A stretch of 6,173 nt of DNA from assembly GCA_002313335.1 (NCBI GenBank), contig DCBC01000121.1, positions 1,950 through 8,122 of the forward strand, given 5' to 3'. The DNA is from Porticoccaceae bacterium UBA1117. GTDB lineage: Bacteria; Pseudomonadota; Gammaproteobacteria; Pseudomonadales; Porticoccaceae. This document shows, in pieces, positions 1 to 6,173 of the stretch. Under the pieces are notes generated by a model. The model did no database searches, was not told where the DNA came from, and was given only the letters and a program-made list of their open reading frames with translations. Position 1 is the stretch's first letter. Each line of letters starts with the position of its first letter. A program made the position numbers and the translations under genes.

Positions 1-11
1 CATGGCAGCTT

Positions 12-2777
12 TTAGCTTTGATCCGCGACCTCAGCGGCAGCATTAATTTTCTTGGCATCACCTGCTTTGATAATTGACATAGCATCTAGTGAAAGATGAC
101 GCTTAACCGCCGCATTCACGTCCTCTATTAATAGCCCCATCAAAGCGGCTTCATAGTTTTTATCCCACTGCATTGTGCGATCTAAATAAATGTTGCCAGA
201 TAGTGTACTAACCAATCGTCGATCTTTAGCGCGGTCTATGCGACTATTTTGCAAGACACCCATTCGAGCATCATCCAGTTCTTGTTGCGTAAACCCTTCA
301 TTAATGACTTTGGCTAGCTCTTCTTTAAAACCAGTTTCTACCCGAGCTAAATTTTCAGGAGCACAAATGGCATAGGCACCGAACGTCGCATTTTCATCAT
401 AGGAGCTGGCATTAAACCAAGACCCTGCGCCATAGCTCAAACCATCTTGTTGGCGTAATCTATTGGCCAGTCGACTACTGATAAAGCCACCACCAAACAT
501 TTGATTGGCCATCTCCAGTGCGGGATAATCAGGATGATCGTCGCGTAGTTTAAACTTAATCATTGCACCAAATGCGGCACCTGACTTGTCAGGCGTATCA
601 ATAAAACGATTAATGCTATCAACGTCTGCAACCTGAGACTTAATTCGTTGATACTTGGCTTCACTGCGCCAGCCGGTCATTATGGTATTTAATTGAGTAT
701 TGATCTCTTCAATATCAAAATCTCCCACTACCGAGGCCCGAGCATCCTGCCCGCCAATAAAGCGAGCATGAAATACCTGTAAATCTTCAGAGGTTATAGA
801 TCTAATCTGCGCGATCGCATCATCAATACTAATTTGATAAAAAGGATGTCCGGGACTATAAGGGTTTAGATGATTTCCCAATTCGCGGAATACTCGAGAA
901 GTAGGTTGTTGCTTCTCTTGCTCAAGCCCTACAATCATTTGTTCTTTCAACACTTCGAGTTCTTCACTATCAAAAATCGGCCGCTTGAAGATTTCTTCAG
1001 TTAACTCTAAAACCGCAACAAGGTTTTCTCTGGTGGTGAGTATGCCGGCCCCCGCGCCGGTGGCTCCACCGCTAATAGAAACACTGGCTTTTAATTGATC
1101 AAAGGCCGCCTGTAATTCCTCACGCGAGTAGTTCTGAGTTCCGCGATCGAGCATGCTTACGGTCATGTTTCCAATAACCGATTGCCCAAAAAGATCACCC
1201 TCATTGCCAAAGTCTAAACTGATGCTTGCGACCACAGACTCACCACGAGTTTTCTTAGGTAGATACACCACTGTAGAGCCATTATCAAGTTGCTTGGTAG
1301 TCGTGCGCTGATCAATGTTGTCATGGGACGGATCAAAATCTTCACCTTGAGCAACAGGTTTTCGACCTTGATAGCCGGCCACCAGTTTTTCCACATCAGA
1401 TTGCTGAAGACGAACGATACTATCAGCCCGGTCAGGGTTCTGTTCGGGCAGAAACAGCCCCAATGTCCTATTGTCGTTAACCAGATATTCCGCAGCAGCA
1501 ACACGAACCTTATCGGCCGTGACCTGCTCCATACGATCACGATCTAAAAACATCAATCGCCAATCACCCATGCCGATCCATTCAGAGAGTTCCAGTGCGA
1601 TGCTTTGCGATGAGTTAAAGCGCAATTCAAATTGTTTGATTAGTTTGGCTTTGGCGCGAGCAACTTCTTCATCAGTGATGGGCTCATCCGTCAAATTCTC
1701 TAGAGTCTCCAGCATTGCAGTTTTAGCCGGCTCTATATCTTTGTCCACGCCTAATTGCGCCATAAAAATGGCTACGCCGGGTTCACCCCATTGAAAACTA
1801 AATCCGTAAGAGGTTGCCGCAAGATTATTTTTCACCAACGTTTTATGTAATCGTCCTGATGTAGGGTCAGCCAGAATATTGGTCAACACCGCTACCGCAG
1901 GATACATTTCATCGAATCCTGCGGGAATGTGATACATGCTAGCAACAACTTTTACATCGCCTGAGCGTCGGATGGTGACTTGTCGCTCACCGTCCTGAAT
2001 GGGCTCTTCAGTGTAGAGTTCTTGAAGCTGACGCTTGGGACGTTTGATTTTTGAAAAATATTTATTTACCAATTTAATGGTTTTCTCTAAATCGATTTTG
2101 CCAGACACAATTAACGAGGCATTATCAGGTTGGTAGTACTTTTTATAAAACGCCTTTAGGTTTTCAATTTTGACATTTTCTAAATCAGTACGTGCTCCAA
2201 TAGTACTTTTACCATAATTGTGCCAGTCAAAGCTCGTCGCTAGCATGCGATCAATCAAAACGCTGACAGGGCTATTTTCACCGTTTTCAAGCTCGTTTCT
2301 AACCACTGTCATTTCGCTATCAAGGTCTTTTTTGGCGATAAATGAGTTGACCATTCGATCAGATTCTAAATCTAGCGCCCATTTAAGATTTTCGTCAGTG
2401 GCTGAAAAAGTCTCAAAATAATTAGTTCGATCAGTCCAAGTTGTGCCATTGGGTTCGGCACCATGGTCAGTAAGTTCTTTAGGAATATTCTTGTGTCTTG
2501 GGGTGCCCTTAAAAACAAGATGCTCGAGCAGATGCGCCATACCCGTTTCACCATAATTTTCATGCTTTGATCCCACGCGATAGGTCATATTGACGGTAAT
2601 AGTCTCCTGACTTGGATCTGGGAAAAGTAATACTTGAAGTCCATTTTTAAGGCGGTATTCGGTAATACCTTCAATGCTATTAAGTTCTTCGACGCCTCTG
2701 GGTAGTTTAGTCCCTGCGGTCGCAGACGAAGTGACAAATACTGCCAAGATGAATACTGAGAGTAACTGTTTAAACAT
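12..2777 (-). CDS. Exported M16 family zinc metallopeptidase (insulinase/pitrilysin type), full length
   Basis: A 921-residue two-half M16 peptidase, predicted to degrade peptides or small proteins in the periplasm or cell envelope. The N-terminus (residues 1-21) is a Sec signal peptide: Lys3, a hydrophobic stretch, and an ATA cleavage site before Gly22. The inverted zinc motif HLLEH lies at residues 82-86 (His82, Glu85 catalytic, His86), and the third zinc ligand is probably Glu162 in VVRNE, 76 residues after His86, the usual family spacing. The first half (about 35-465) contains the catalytic domain and its inactive partner. The second half (about 490-915) repeats the fold without a zinc motif but keeps the family substrate-binding pattern FGGGFISSRL...LRQQDGLSYG (residues 761-783, Arg775 and Tyr782). 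Length is normal for two-half bacterial M16 proteins. The start is supported by the signal peptide and an AGGA ribosome site 8 nt upstream. It lies downstream of a thioredoxin-like gene on the same strand. The substrate cannot be inferred, and no specific symbol such as pqqL is justified. Confidence 0.95.
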   Translation of the reverse strand: MFKQLLSVFILAVFVTSSATAGTKLPRGVEELNSIEGITEYRLKNGLQVLLFPDPSQETITVNMTYRVGSKHENYGETGMAHLLEHLVFKGTPRHKNIPKELTDHGAEPNGTTWTDRTNYFETFSATDENLKWALDLESDRMVNSFIAKKDLDSEMTVVRNELENGENSPVSVLIDRMLATSFDWHNYGKSTIGARTDLENVKIENLKAFYKKYYQPDNASLIVSGKIDLEKTIKLVNKYFSKIKRPKRQLQELYTEEPIQDGERQVTIRRSGDVKVVASMYHIPAGFDEMYPAVAVLTNILADPTSGRLHKTLVKNNLAATSYGFSFQWGEPGVAIFMAQLGVDKDIEPAKTAMLETLENLTDEPITDEEVARAKAKLIKQFELRFNSSQSIALELSEWIGMGDWRLMFLDRDRMEQVTADKVRVAAAEYLVNDNRTLGLFLPEQNPDRADSIVRLQQSDVEKLVAGYQGRKPVAQGEDFDPSHDNIDQRTTTKQLDNGSTVVYLPKKTRGESVVASISLDFGNEGDLFGQSVIGNMTVSMLDRGTQNYSREELQAAFDQLKASVSISGGATGAGAGILTTRENLVAVLELTEEIFKRPIFDSEELEVLKEQMIVGLEQEKQQPTSRVFRELGNHLNPYSPGHPFYQISIDDAIAQIRSITSEDLQVFHARFIGGQDARASVVGDFDIEEINTQLNTIMTGWRSEAKYQRIKSQVADVDSINRFIDTPDKSGAAFGAMIKFKLRDDHPDYPALEMANQMFGGGFISSRLANRLRQQDGLSYGAGSWFNASSYDENATFGAYAICAPENLARVETGFKEELAKVINEGFTQQELDDARMGVLQNSRIDRAKDRRLVSTLSGNIYLDRTMQWDKNYEAALMGLLIEDVNAAVKRHLSLDAMSIIKAGDAKKINAAAEVADQS

Positions 2778-2785
2778 TCTTTAAT

Positions 2786-2789
2786 TCCT
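2786..2789 (-). promoter_or_regulatory. Ribosome binding site of the M16 peptidase gene
   Basis: Read on the minus strand, AAGGAATTAAAGA precedes the ATG. The AGGA core is 8 nt from the start codon, which is good spacing and supports the chosen start, as does the signal peptide that follows. Confidence 0.7.
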
Positions 2790-2857
2790 TTTAGTTTGGC
2801 TTAAATTGTTATGACAAGAGTACTATGTATAAATTCAATGTAGTTTTTTAGATTTTC

Positions 2858-3388
2858 TCAATCTGCGTAGTAATGACGATAGTCAACACCACTAACGATG
2901 TCGAGAATATCTTGGTCTAAAGAGCGTCTGGCCTGTTCAACGTAGCGGCCAATTTCGCGGCCATCACGATAAAATACAAAAGTAGGTGTGCGGCTAATGT
3001 TTGATGGGCCCTCTATTTTTGAAGGTGTATCTTTATCAAGCGATAGCGCAATAATACGTATATTCTCTGAGTTAAAAGCAGCGGCATCAAGAATTTTCAA
3101 TAATGCAGGCACTTCACGCTGACTGTCATGGCACCAGGTACCTAAAAACACATTAATCGACACGTCTGATAGGAAGGACTGGCTTTGTTTTACTAAGCCC
3201 ATGTTGGGCGAATAGTTCAGATAGTTTTCACTCATCCACGTTTTAGTACTACCATTTTGCTGGAGATTAGCTCTGGTAATTTCTCCTACCATGGGGGCAT
3301 CGGCTTGCACATAAGTCGGCCAGCTAACCGACGCTATTAGGCTAAATAAAAGTGGGGTAATTAGCCCGCGATAGAATATTTTGAACAT
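2858..3388 (-). CDS. Exported thioredoxin-fold protein with a single-cysteine CHDS motif
   Basis: A 176-residue protein with an N-terminal Sec signal peptide (Lys3, Arg7, hydrophobic core about 9-23, likely cleavage after VQA at 27-29), so the mature form is about 147 residues and periplasmic or envelope-located. The thioredoxin-like fold is shown by the strand and active-site segment INVFLGTWCHDSQREVPALL (78-97), a second strand IRIIALSLD (110-118), and the cis-proline segment RTPTFVFYRDGREIGRYVE (133-151, cis-Pro135). The site is CHDS, with Cys86 the only cysteine in the whole protein and Ser89 where thioredoxins have the second cysteine. It therefore cannot act alone as a dithiol oxidoreductase. 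It could form mixed disulfides, act as a thiol peroxidase-like or binding protein, or use a partner thiol. WCxDS-type thioredoxin-like proteins are a recurring group, generally of unassigned function. The start has no clear Shine-Dalgarno sequence, but the signal peptide begins directly at this Met. It lies 80 bp upstream of the M16 gene and diverges from the CoA-transferase gene. Confidence 0.88.
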   Translation of the reverse strand: MFKIFYRGLITPLLFSLIASVSWPTYVQADAPMVGEITRANLQQNGSTKTWMSENYLNYSPNMGLVKQSQSFLSDVSINVFLGTWCHDSQREVPALLKILDAAAFNSENIRIIALSLDKDTPSKIEGPSNISRTPTFVFYRDGREIGRYVEQARRSLDQDILDIVSGVDYRHYYAD

Positions 3389-3462
3389 AAGTGACGCCGT
3401 GTTTTAAGAACTGCTTAGCATGATAGAATAAAAGCACATCAAGACCACAATAACCAACATAT

Positions 3463-3472
3463 TTATCGATAA
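3463..3472. repeat. 10-bp perfect palindrome TTATCGATAA, possible operator
   Basis: TTATCGATAA is identical to its own reverse complement and sits about 20 bp upstream of the CoA-transferase start within the divergent promoter region. Such a site could bind a dimeric regulator. Symmetry does not extend beyond 10 bp, and a short AT-rich palindrome can occur by chance, so this is only a candidate. Confidence 0.25.
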
Positions 3473-3478
3473 CACTAT

Positions 3479-3483
3479 AAAGG
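3479..3483 (+). promoter_or_regulatory. Ribosome binding site of the CoA-transferase gene
   Basis: AAAGG lies 10 nt before the ATG. It is a moderate match at slightly long spacing. It supports the start at 3494, which also gives the family's standard N-terminus (PLxGLRVIELG). Confidence 0.5.
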
Positions 3484-3493
3484 CAAACTGCAA

Positions 3494-4702
3494 ATGAGCA
3501 AGCCATTGCAAGGGTTGAGGGTAATAGAATTGGGACAGCTACTAGCAGGTCCTTTTGCCGGATGCATGCTGGGCTATTTCGGTGCGGAGATCATCAAGAT
3601 TGAACCGCCCGGCGGTGATCCTATTCGTAATTGGCGAGAGGTCAAAGATGGAACGTCCTTGTGGTGGCGGAGTCTAGGACGCAACAAAAAATGTATCTCA
3701 CTAGATTTAAAGACCGCCGAGGGCAGAGACATTGTTAGGCAGTTGATGAAAACCGCCGATATTGTGGTTGAAAACTTTCGTCCTGGGGTTCTGGAGGCTT
3801 GGAATTTAGATCCGGTCAGCCTCCAGGAGGATAACCCTAATCTTATCTATGCTCGCATTTCCGGTTATGGTCAGACGGGCCCCTATTCGGAAAAACCTGG
3901 TTTCGCCTCTGCCTGTGAGGCAATAAGCGGCTTTCGATTTGTAAATGGTTATCCAGGTGAAGCCCCGGTGCGACCTAATTTAAGCATTGGCGACACGGTT
4001 TCAGGTTTGCATGCGGTGATAGGTATATTGATGGCATTACGCGCTAAAGACCACGCAGTAGAGCAGGGCGTTAGTGGTGGTCAGGTGGTGGACGTTGCCC
4101 TCTATGAGTCAATGTTTAACCTCCTTGAGGCGGTGATCCCTGAGTATGACGGTGCTGGTATCGTTCGCCAACCCTCGGGGACTACGGTAACCGGAATAGT
4201 ACCCACAAATACTTACAAATGTGCCGATGGCAAGTTCTTGGTAATCGGCGGCAATGGTGATTCTATTTTTGTCCGTCTAATGCAAGCGGTGGGAAGAGCT
4301 GATATGGCAGAGAATGTTGAATATAGCACCAATGCTGGTCGCGTGACCCATGAGCAAGAGATAGACCAAGTGCTTGCCTTATGGTGTGCTAGCCTCCCTC
4401 TCAAGGACGCTATGAGTATTCTTGAGTCATCGCGCATTCCCTGTGGGCCGGTTTATAGCGCCGTGGAAATGATGGCAGATGAGCATTTTAATTATCGAGG
4501 ATTATTCGAGCAAGTAGAGATTAATGGGGAGCCACTAAAGCTACCCGCTATGATGCCAAAATTGGCCGGCACGCCCGGTGGTACAGATTGGCCTGGCCCT
4601 GAAATAGCCTCGCACACTAATGAAATTCTTGAGGAGTTAGGGCTAGACAGCGCCACAATTAGTCATTTAAAATCTCGCGGTATAGTGGCAGATGCTGACT
4701 AA
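3494..4702 (+). CDS. Class III CoA-transferase (CaiB/BaiF family)
   Basis: A 402-residue cytosolic enzyme of the family that moves CoA between carboxylic acids by ping-pong chemistry (formyl-CoA, succinyl-CoA:glutarate and carnitine CoA-transferases are members). The family signature runs through the protein: PLQGLRVIEL (4-13) and LAGPFAG (17-23), GAEIIKIEPPGGDPIR (30-45), NKKCISLDLKTAEGR (64-78), VVENFRPGVLEAWNLD (91-106), ARISGYGQTGPYSEKPGFA (120-138), and VRPNLSIGDTVSGLHA (159-174). The catalytic aspartate is Asp167, at the usual position. The C-terminal part has SRIPCGPVYS and ends with HTNEILEELGL...GIV. Length is normal and nothing is missing. It precedes the aminotransferase by 48 bp with no terminator between them, so an operon is likely. 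The acid substrate is not readable from sequence. Formyl-CoA:oxalate, succinyl-CoA-dependent dicarboxylate or mesaconyl-CoA transferase activities are all possible, so no symbol is assigned. Confidence 0.93.
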   Translation: MSKPLQGLRVIELGQLLAGPFAGCMLGYFGAEIIKIEPPGGDPIRNWREVKDGTSLWWRSLGRNKKCISLDLKTAEGRDIVRQLMKTADIVVENFRPGVLEAWNLDPVSLQEDNPNLIYARISGYGQTGPYSEKPGFASACEAISGFRFVNGYPGEAPVRPNLSIGDTVSGLHAVIGILMALRAKDHAVEQGVSGGQVVDVALYESMFNLLEAVIPEYDGAGIVRQPSGTTVTGIVPTNTYKCADGKFLVIGGNGDSIFVRLMQAVGRADMAENVEYSTNAGRVTHEQEIDQVLALWCASLPLKDAMSILESSRIPCGPVYSAVEMMADEHFNYRGLFEQVEINGEPLKLPAMMPKLAGTPGGTDWPGPEIASHTNEILEELGLDSATISHLKSRGIVADAD

Positions 4703-4740
4703 ACACTACGTTCAAATTAAGACTAAATTCTATTAAATCT

Positions 4741-4744
4741 AGGA
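4741..4744 (+). promoter_or_regulatory. Ribosome binding site of the aminotransferase gene
   Basis: AGGA in the context TAGGAAATACT lies 6 nt before the ATG, a strong match at good spacing. The 48-bp gap before it shows no hairpin terminator, which fits translation from a shared transcript with the CoA-transferase. Confidence 0.7.
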
Positions 4745-4750
4745 AATACT

Positions 4751-5866
4751 ATGACTATATGCTCTTTTCATCCGCCTCTTCGCACCCTAATGGGCCCTGG
4801 TCCATCCGATGTCAGTGAGCGTGTTCTTCAAGCTATGGCACGGCCCACGGTAGGCCATCTAGACCCAAGTTTTATTGGCATGATGGATGAGACTAAGCAG
4901 TTGTTACAGTATGTTTTTCAAACCAAAAATGAGCTGACCTTTGCAGTGTCAGCACCGGGTTCTGCAGGAATGGAGTGCTGCTTTGCAAATTTGGTAGAGC
5001 CTGGTGACAAAGTTATTGTTTGCCAAAATGGTGTATTTGGCGGGCGTATGAAAGAAAATGTAGAACGCTGTGGTGGCATTGCAGTGATGGTTCAAGATGA
5101 TTGGGGTCACGCGGTAGATCCCAGTAAAGTTGAAGATGCACTGAAAGCTAATCCAGATGCCTGTTTAGTGGCCTTTGTTCATGCAGAAACATCCACTGGC
5201 GCTCAGTCAGATGCCAAGACACTGGTGGAACTAGCGCATAACCATGGTTGCCTCACTATCGTAGATTCAGTGACTAGCTTGGCTGGAACGCCCCTTAAAG
5301 TTGATGAGTGGGGAATTGATGCCATTTACTCCGGATCACAAAAGTGTCTTTCGGCATCTCCGGGTTTGTCGCCAGTGAGTTTTAATCAACATGCTGCGGA
5401 TAAAATTAAACGTCGCACTACTAAAGTACAGAGCTGGTTTCTTGATCTCAATTTGGTGATGGGATACTGGGGGGGTGAGGGCAAGCGAGCCTATCACCAT
5501 ACAGCACCGGTCAACTGTCTTTATGGTCTTCACGAGTCGTTAGTTATTGTTCAGGAAGAGGGTTTAGAAAACTCTTGGGATAGACACCAGCGCAACCATG
5601 TTGCACTGCGTGATGGATTGGAGCAGATGGGCATCAACTTTATCGTTGCCAAACAAGATCGTCTGCCGCAGTTAAATGCAGTGACCATTCCTGAGGGTGT
5701 TGATGATGCGGCGGTGCGCAGTCGACTGTTAAATGACTTCGACTTGGAAATTGGCGCAGGTCTGGGCTCTCTGGCTGGCAAGGTTTGGCGTATTGGTTTA
5801 ATGGGCCATGCCAGCTCGCAGAAAAATGTAGATTTCTGTTTAAATTCTCTGCGAGCTGTATTGTAA
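4751..5866 (+). CDS. Alanine/serine-glyoxylate aminotransferase type, class V PLP enzyme
   Basis: A 371-residue fold-type I, class V aminotransferase resembling eukaryotic AGT (AGXT) along its length. It probably transfers the amino group of alanine or serine to glyoxylate, giving glycine plus pyruvate or hydroxypyruvate, in the cytosol. Visible family features are the N-terminal LMGPGPSDVSERVLQAM (13-29) and GHLDPSF (35-41), PGSAGMEC with the PLP-phosphate contact region (69-76), HAETSTG (144-150), IVDSVTSLAGTP with Asp172 for the PLP ring nitrogen (170-181), the PLP lysine Lys198 in YSGSQKCLSASPG (193-205), YHHTAPV (248-254), GLENSW (271-276), and GGLGS-like GAGLGSLAGKVWRIGLMG (335-352) with Arg347 expected to hold the substrate carboxylate. 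These match human AGT Asp183, Lys209 and Arg360, from memory of that sequence. Length is normal for the bacterial forms. It is the second gene after a CoA-transferase and ends 3 bp from an opposing gene. The exact amino donor (alanine, serine or aspartate) is uncertain, as is whether glyoxylate is the physiological acceptor. Confidence 0.93.
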   Translation: MTICSFHPPLRTLMGPGPSDVSERVLQAMARPTVGHLDPSFIGMMDETKQLLQYVFQTKNELTFAVSAPGSAGMECCFANLVEPGDKVIVCQNGVFGGRMKENVERCGGIAVMVQDDWGHAVDPSKVEDALKANPDACLVAFVHAETSTGAQSDAKTLVELAHNHGCLTIVDSVTSLAGTPLKVDEWGIDAIYSGSQKCLSASPGLSPVSFNQHAADKIKRRTTKVQSWFLDLNLVMGYWGGEGKRAYHHTAPVNCLYGLHESLVIVQEEGLENSWDRHQRNHVALRDGLEQMGINFIVAKQDRLPQLNAVTIPEGVDDAAVRSRLLNDFDLEIGAGLGSLAGKVWRIGLMGHASSQKNVDFCLNSLRAVL

Positions 5867-5869
5867 ATC

Positions 5870-6173
5870 TTACTCAGACGGCATCAGTTCTAGAAGTGCC
5901 AAAACGGTAGCTTCTATCCCTGCAGTAACCGCTGGCTGGGGTTCAATTTTAAATATTGGGCTGTGGTGTGAGGGTACTGCAGGCCCAGTGCCATTTCTGG
6001 CTGCGGTAATATAATCCGCATCTGTCCCGCCCACTGAAAAGTAGACGCTGGTAATTTCAGGGTCAGTGGTAAAAAACGGAAAGTCTTCCGCACCCATACC
6101 TTCTGCTTCGAAAGCAGAGACTCTGTGCTCACCCATGCCACTTTGCCATACCTGTTTTAAGCGTCGAACCATT
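5870..6173 (-). CDS. C-terminal part of an M20 family amidohydrolase/peptidase, cut by the window edge
   Basis: The last 100 or so codons of a gene whose 5' part lies beyond the right edge. The Met codon at 6170-6172 is probably internal, not the start. The fragment has the family end signature: GMGAEDFPFF (residues 25-34 of the fragment), then VYFSVGGT (43-50), and SHHSPIFKIEPQPAVTAGIEATVLALLELM (68-97), where His70 in HSPxF is expected to be the last metal ligand of the catalytic site. This pattern fits the M20D/amidohydrolase group (hippurate hydrolase, N-acyl amino acid and IAA-amino acid hydrolases), which cleave N-acyl bonds to release a free amino acid. The rest of the metal site and any signal peptide are out of view. 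It converges with the aminotransferase gene, with 3 bp between stop codons. M20 family membership is firm. Substrate and subgroup are not. Confidence 0.88.
   Translation of the reverse strand, partial: MVRRLKQVWQSGMGEHRVSAFEAEGMGAEDFPFFTTDPEITSVYFSVGGTDADYITAARNGTGPAVPSHHSPIFKIEPQPAVTAGIEATVLALLELMPSE

Larger units (their letters stand above)
3389..3493. promoter_or_regulatory. Divergent intergenic region, presumed promoters for both flanking operons
   Basis: This 105-bp AT-rich gap lies between two divergent start codons, so promoters for the thioredoxin-like/M16 pair and for the CoA-transferase/aminotransferase pair should lie here or overlap it. I see no convincing -35/-10 pair on either strand. 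A TATAAA at 3476-3481 is too close to the plus-strand start to serve as a normal -10 for a leader containing the ribosome site. The role is inferred from gene arrangement alone. Confidence 0.5.

Noticed and set aside
490..921. A search for a second HxxEH zinc site in the C-terminal half of the M16 protein (positions here are residues of that protein)
   Set aside because: None is present. Loss of the motif in the second half is normal for two-half M16 peptidases and is not a defect.
1214..1540. Minus-strand open frame of 108 codons overlapping the M16 gene in another frame
   Set aside because: It lies wholly within the M16 reading frame region, which is continuous and well matched to its family, so there is no sign of a frameshift. 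The frame at 2372-2563 is rejected for the same reason.
1471..1794. Plus-strand open frame of 107 codons inside the M16 gene
   Set aside because: It is antisense to a conserved catalytic protein, has no ribosome site or recognisable domain, and its composition is that of a shadow frame. The same applies to the smaller plus-strand frames at 190-375, 1290-1547 and 2218-2421.
2790..2857. A separate promoter for the M16 gene, with TTGAAT as -35
   Set aside because: On the minus strand TTGAAT has only poor -10 candidates (GTCATA or TCATAA) at 17-18 bp, so the match is not better than expected in AT-rich DNA.
3476..3481. TATAAA as a -10 promoter element for the CoA-transferase gene
   Set aside because: Transcription would start around 3488, after the ribosome site and only a few bases before the ATG, and no good -35 lies 17 bp upstream.
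4213..4437. Minus-strand open frame inside the CoA-transferase gene, and similar ones at 5336-5533 and 5551-5781 inside the aminotransferase gene
   Set aside because: These are antisense shadows with no domain or start signal of their own. The sense proteins are full-length and conserved.
5914..6141. Alternative minus-strand frame of 75 codons overlapping the M20 fragment
   Set aside because: The other frame carries the clear M20 motifs GAEDF and HSPxF and runs to the window edge. This one has neither.

Overview
The window reads as an ordinary, densely coded chromosomal segment of a Gram-negative bacterium, most likely a gammaproteobacterium of marine or aquatic type. The reasons are moderate G+C, short AT-rich intergenic gaps, two proteins with classical Sec signal peptides, and protein families and codon use typical of that group. 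The taxonomic assignment is an inference and cannot be fixed without a database search. There are no tRNA or rRNA genes, CRISPR arrays, insertion sequences or phage genes.

Layout. Positions 12-3388 carry two minus-strand genes in the order (as transcribed) thioredoxin-like exported protein (2858-3388), then a 921-residue exported M16 zinc metallopeptidase (12-2777). They are 80 bp apart with no visible terminator between them, so they may be co-transcribed. A 105-bp AT-rich divergent region (3389-3493) separates them from a plus-strand pair: a class III (CaiB/BaiF) CoA-transferase (3494-4702) and, 48 bp later, an alanine/serine-glyoxylate type class V aminotransferase (4751-5866). The aminotransferase runs head-on into the 3' end of an M20 family amidohydrolase/peptidase on the minus strand (5870 to the window edge), with only 3 bp between the two stop codons.

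How they may work together. The minus-strand pair are both predicted cell-envelope proteins: a peptidase with an intact HxxEH...E zinc site and a thioredoxin-fold protein whose only cysteine lies in a CxxS (CHDS) motif. The plus-strand pair are cytosolic metabolic enzymes. The aminotransferase has every key AGT residue (PLP lysine, pyridine-binding Asp, substrate-binding Arg), so glyoxylate-to-glycine chemistry is a good guess. The CoA-transferase has its catalytic Asp, but its acid substrate cannot be read from the sequence. A link through glyoxylate/oxalate or another small carboxylic acid is a hypothesis only. No clearly novel system is visible. The points most worth a second look are the CoA-transferase/AGT pairing, the single-cysteine thioredoxin-like protein next to the M16 peptidase, and the 3-bp convergent junction.
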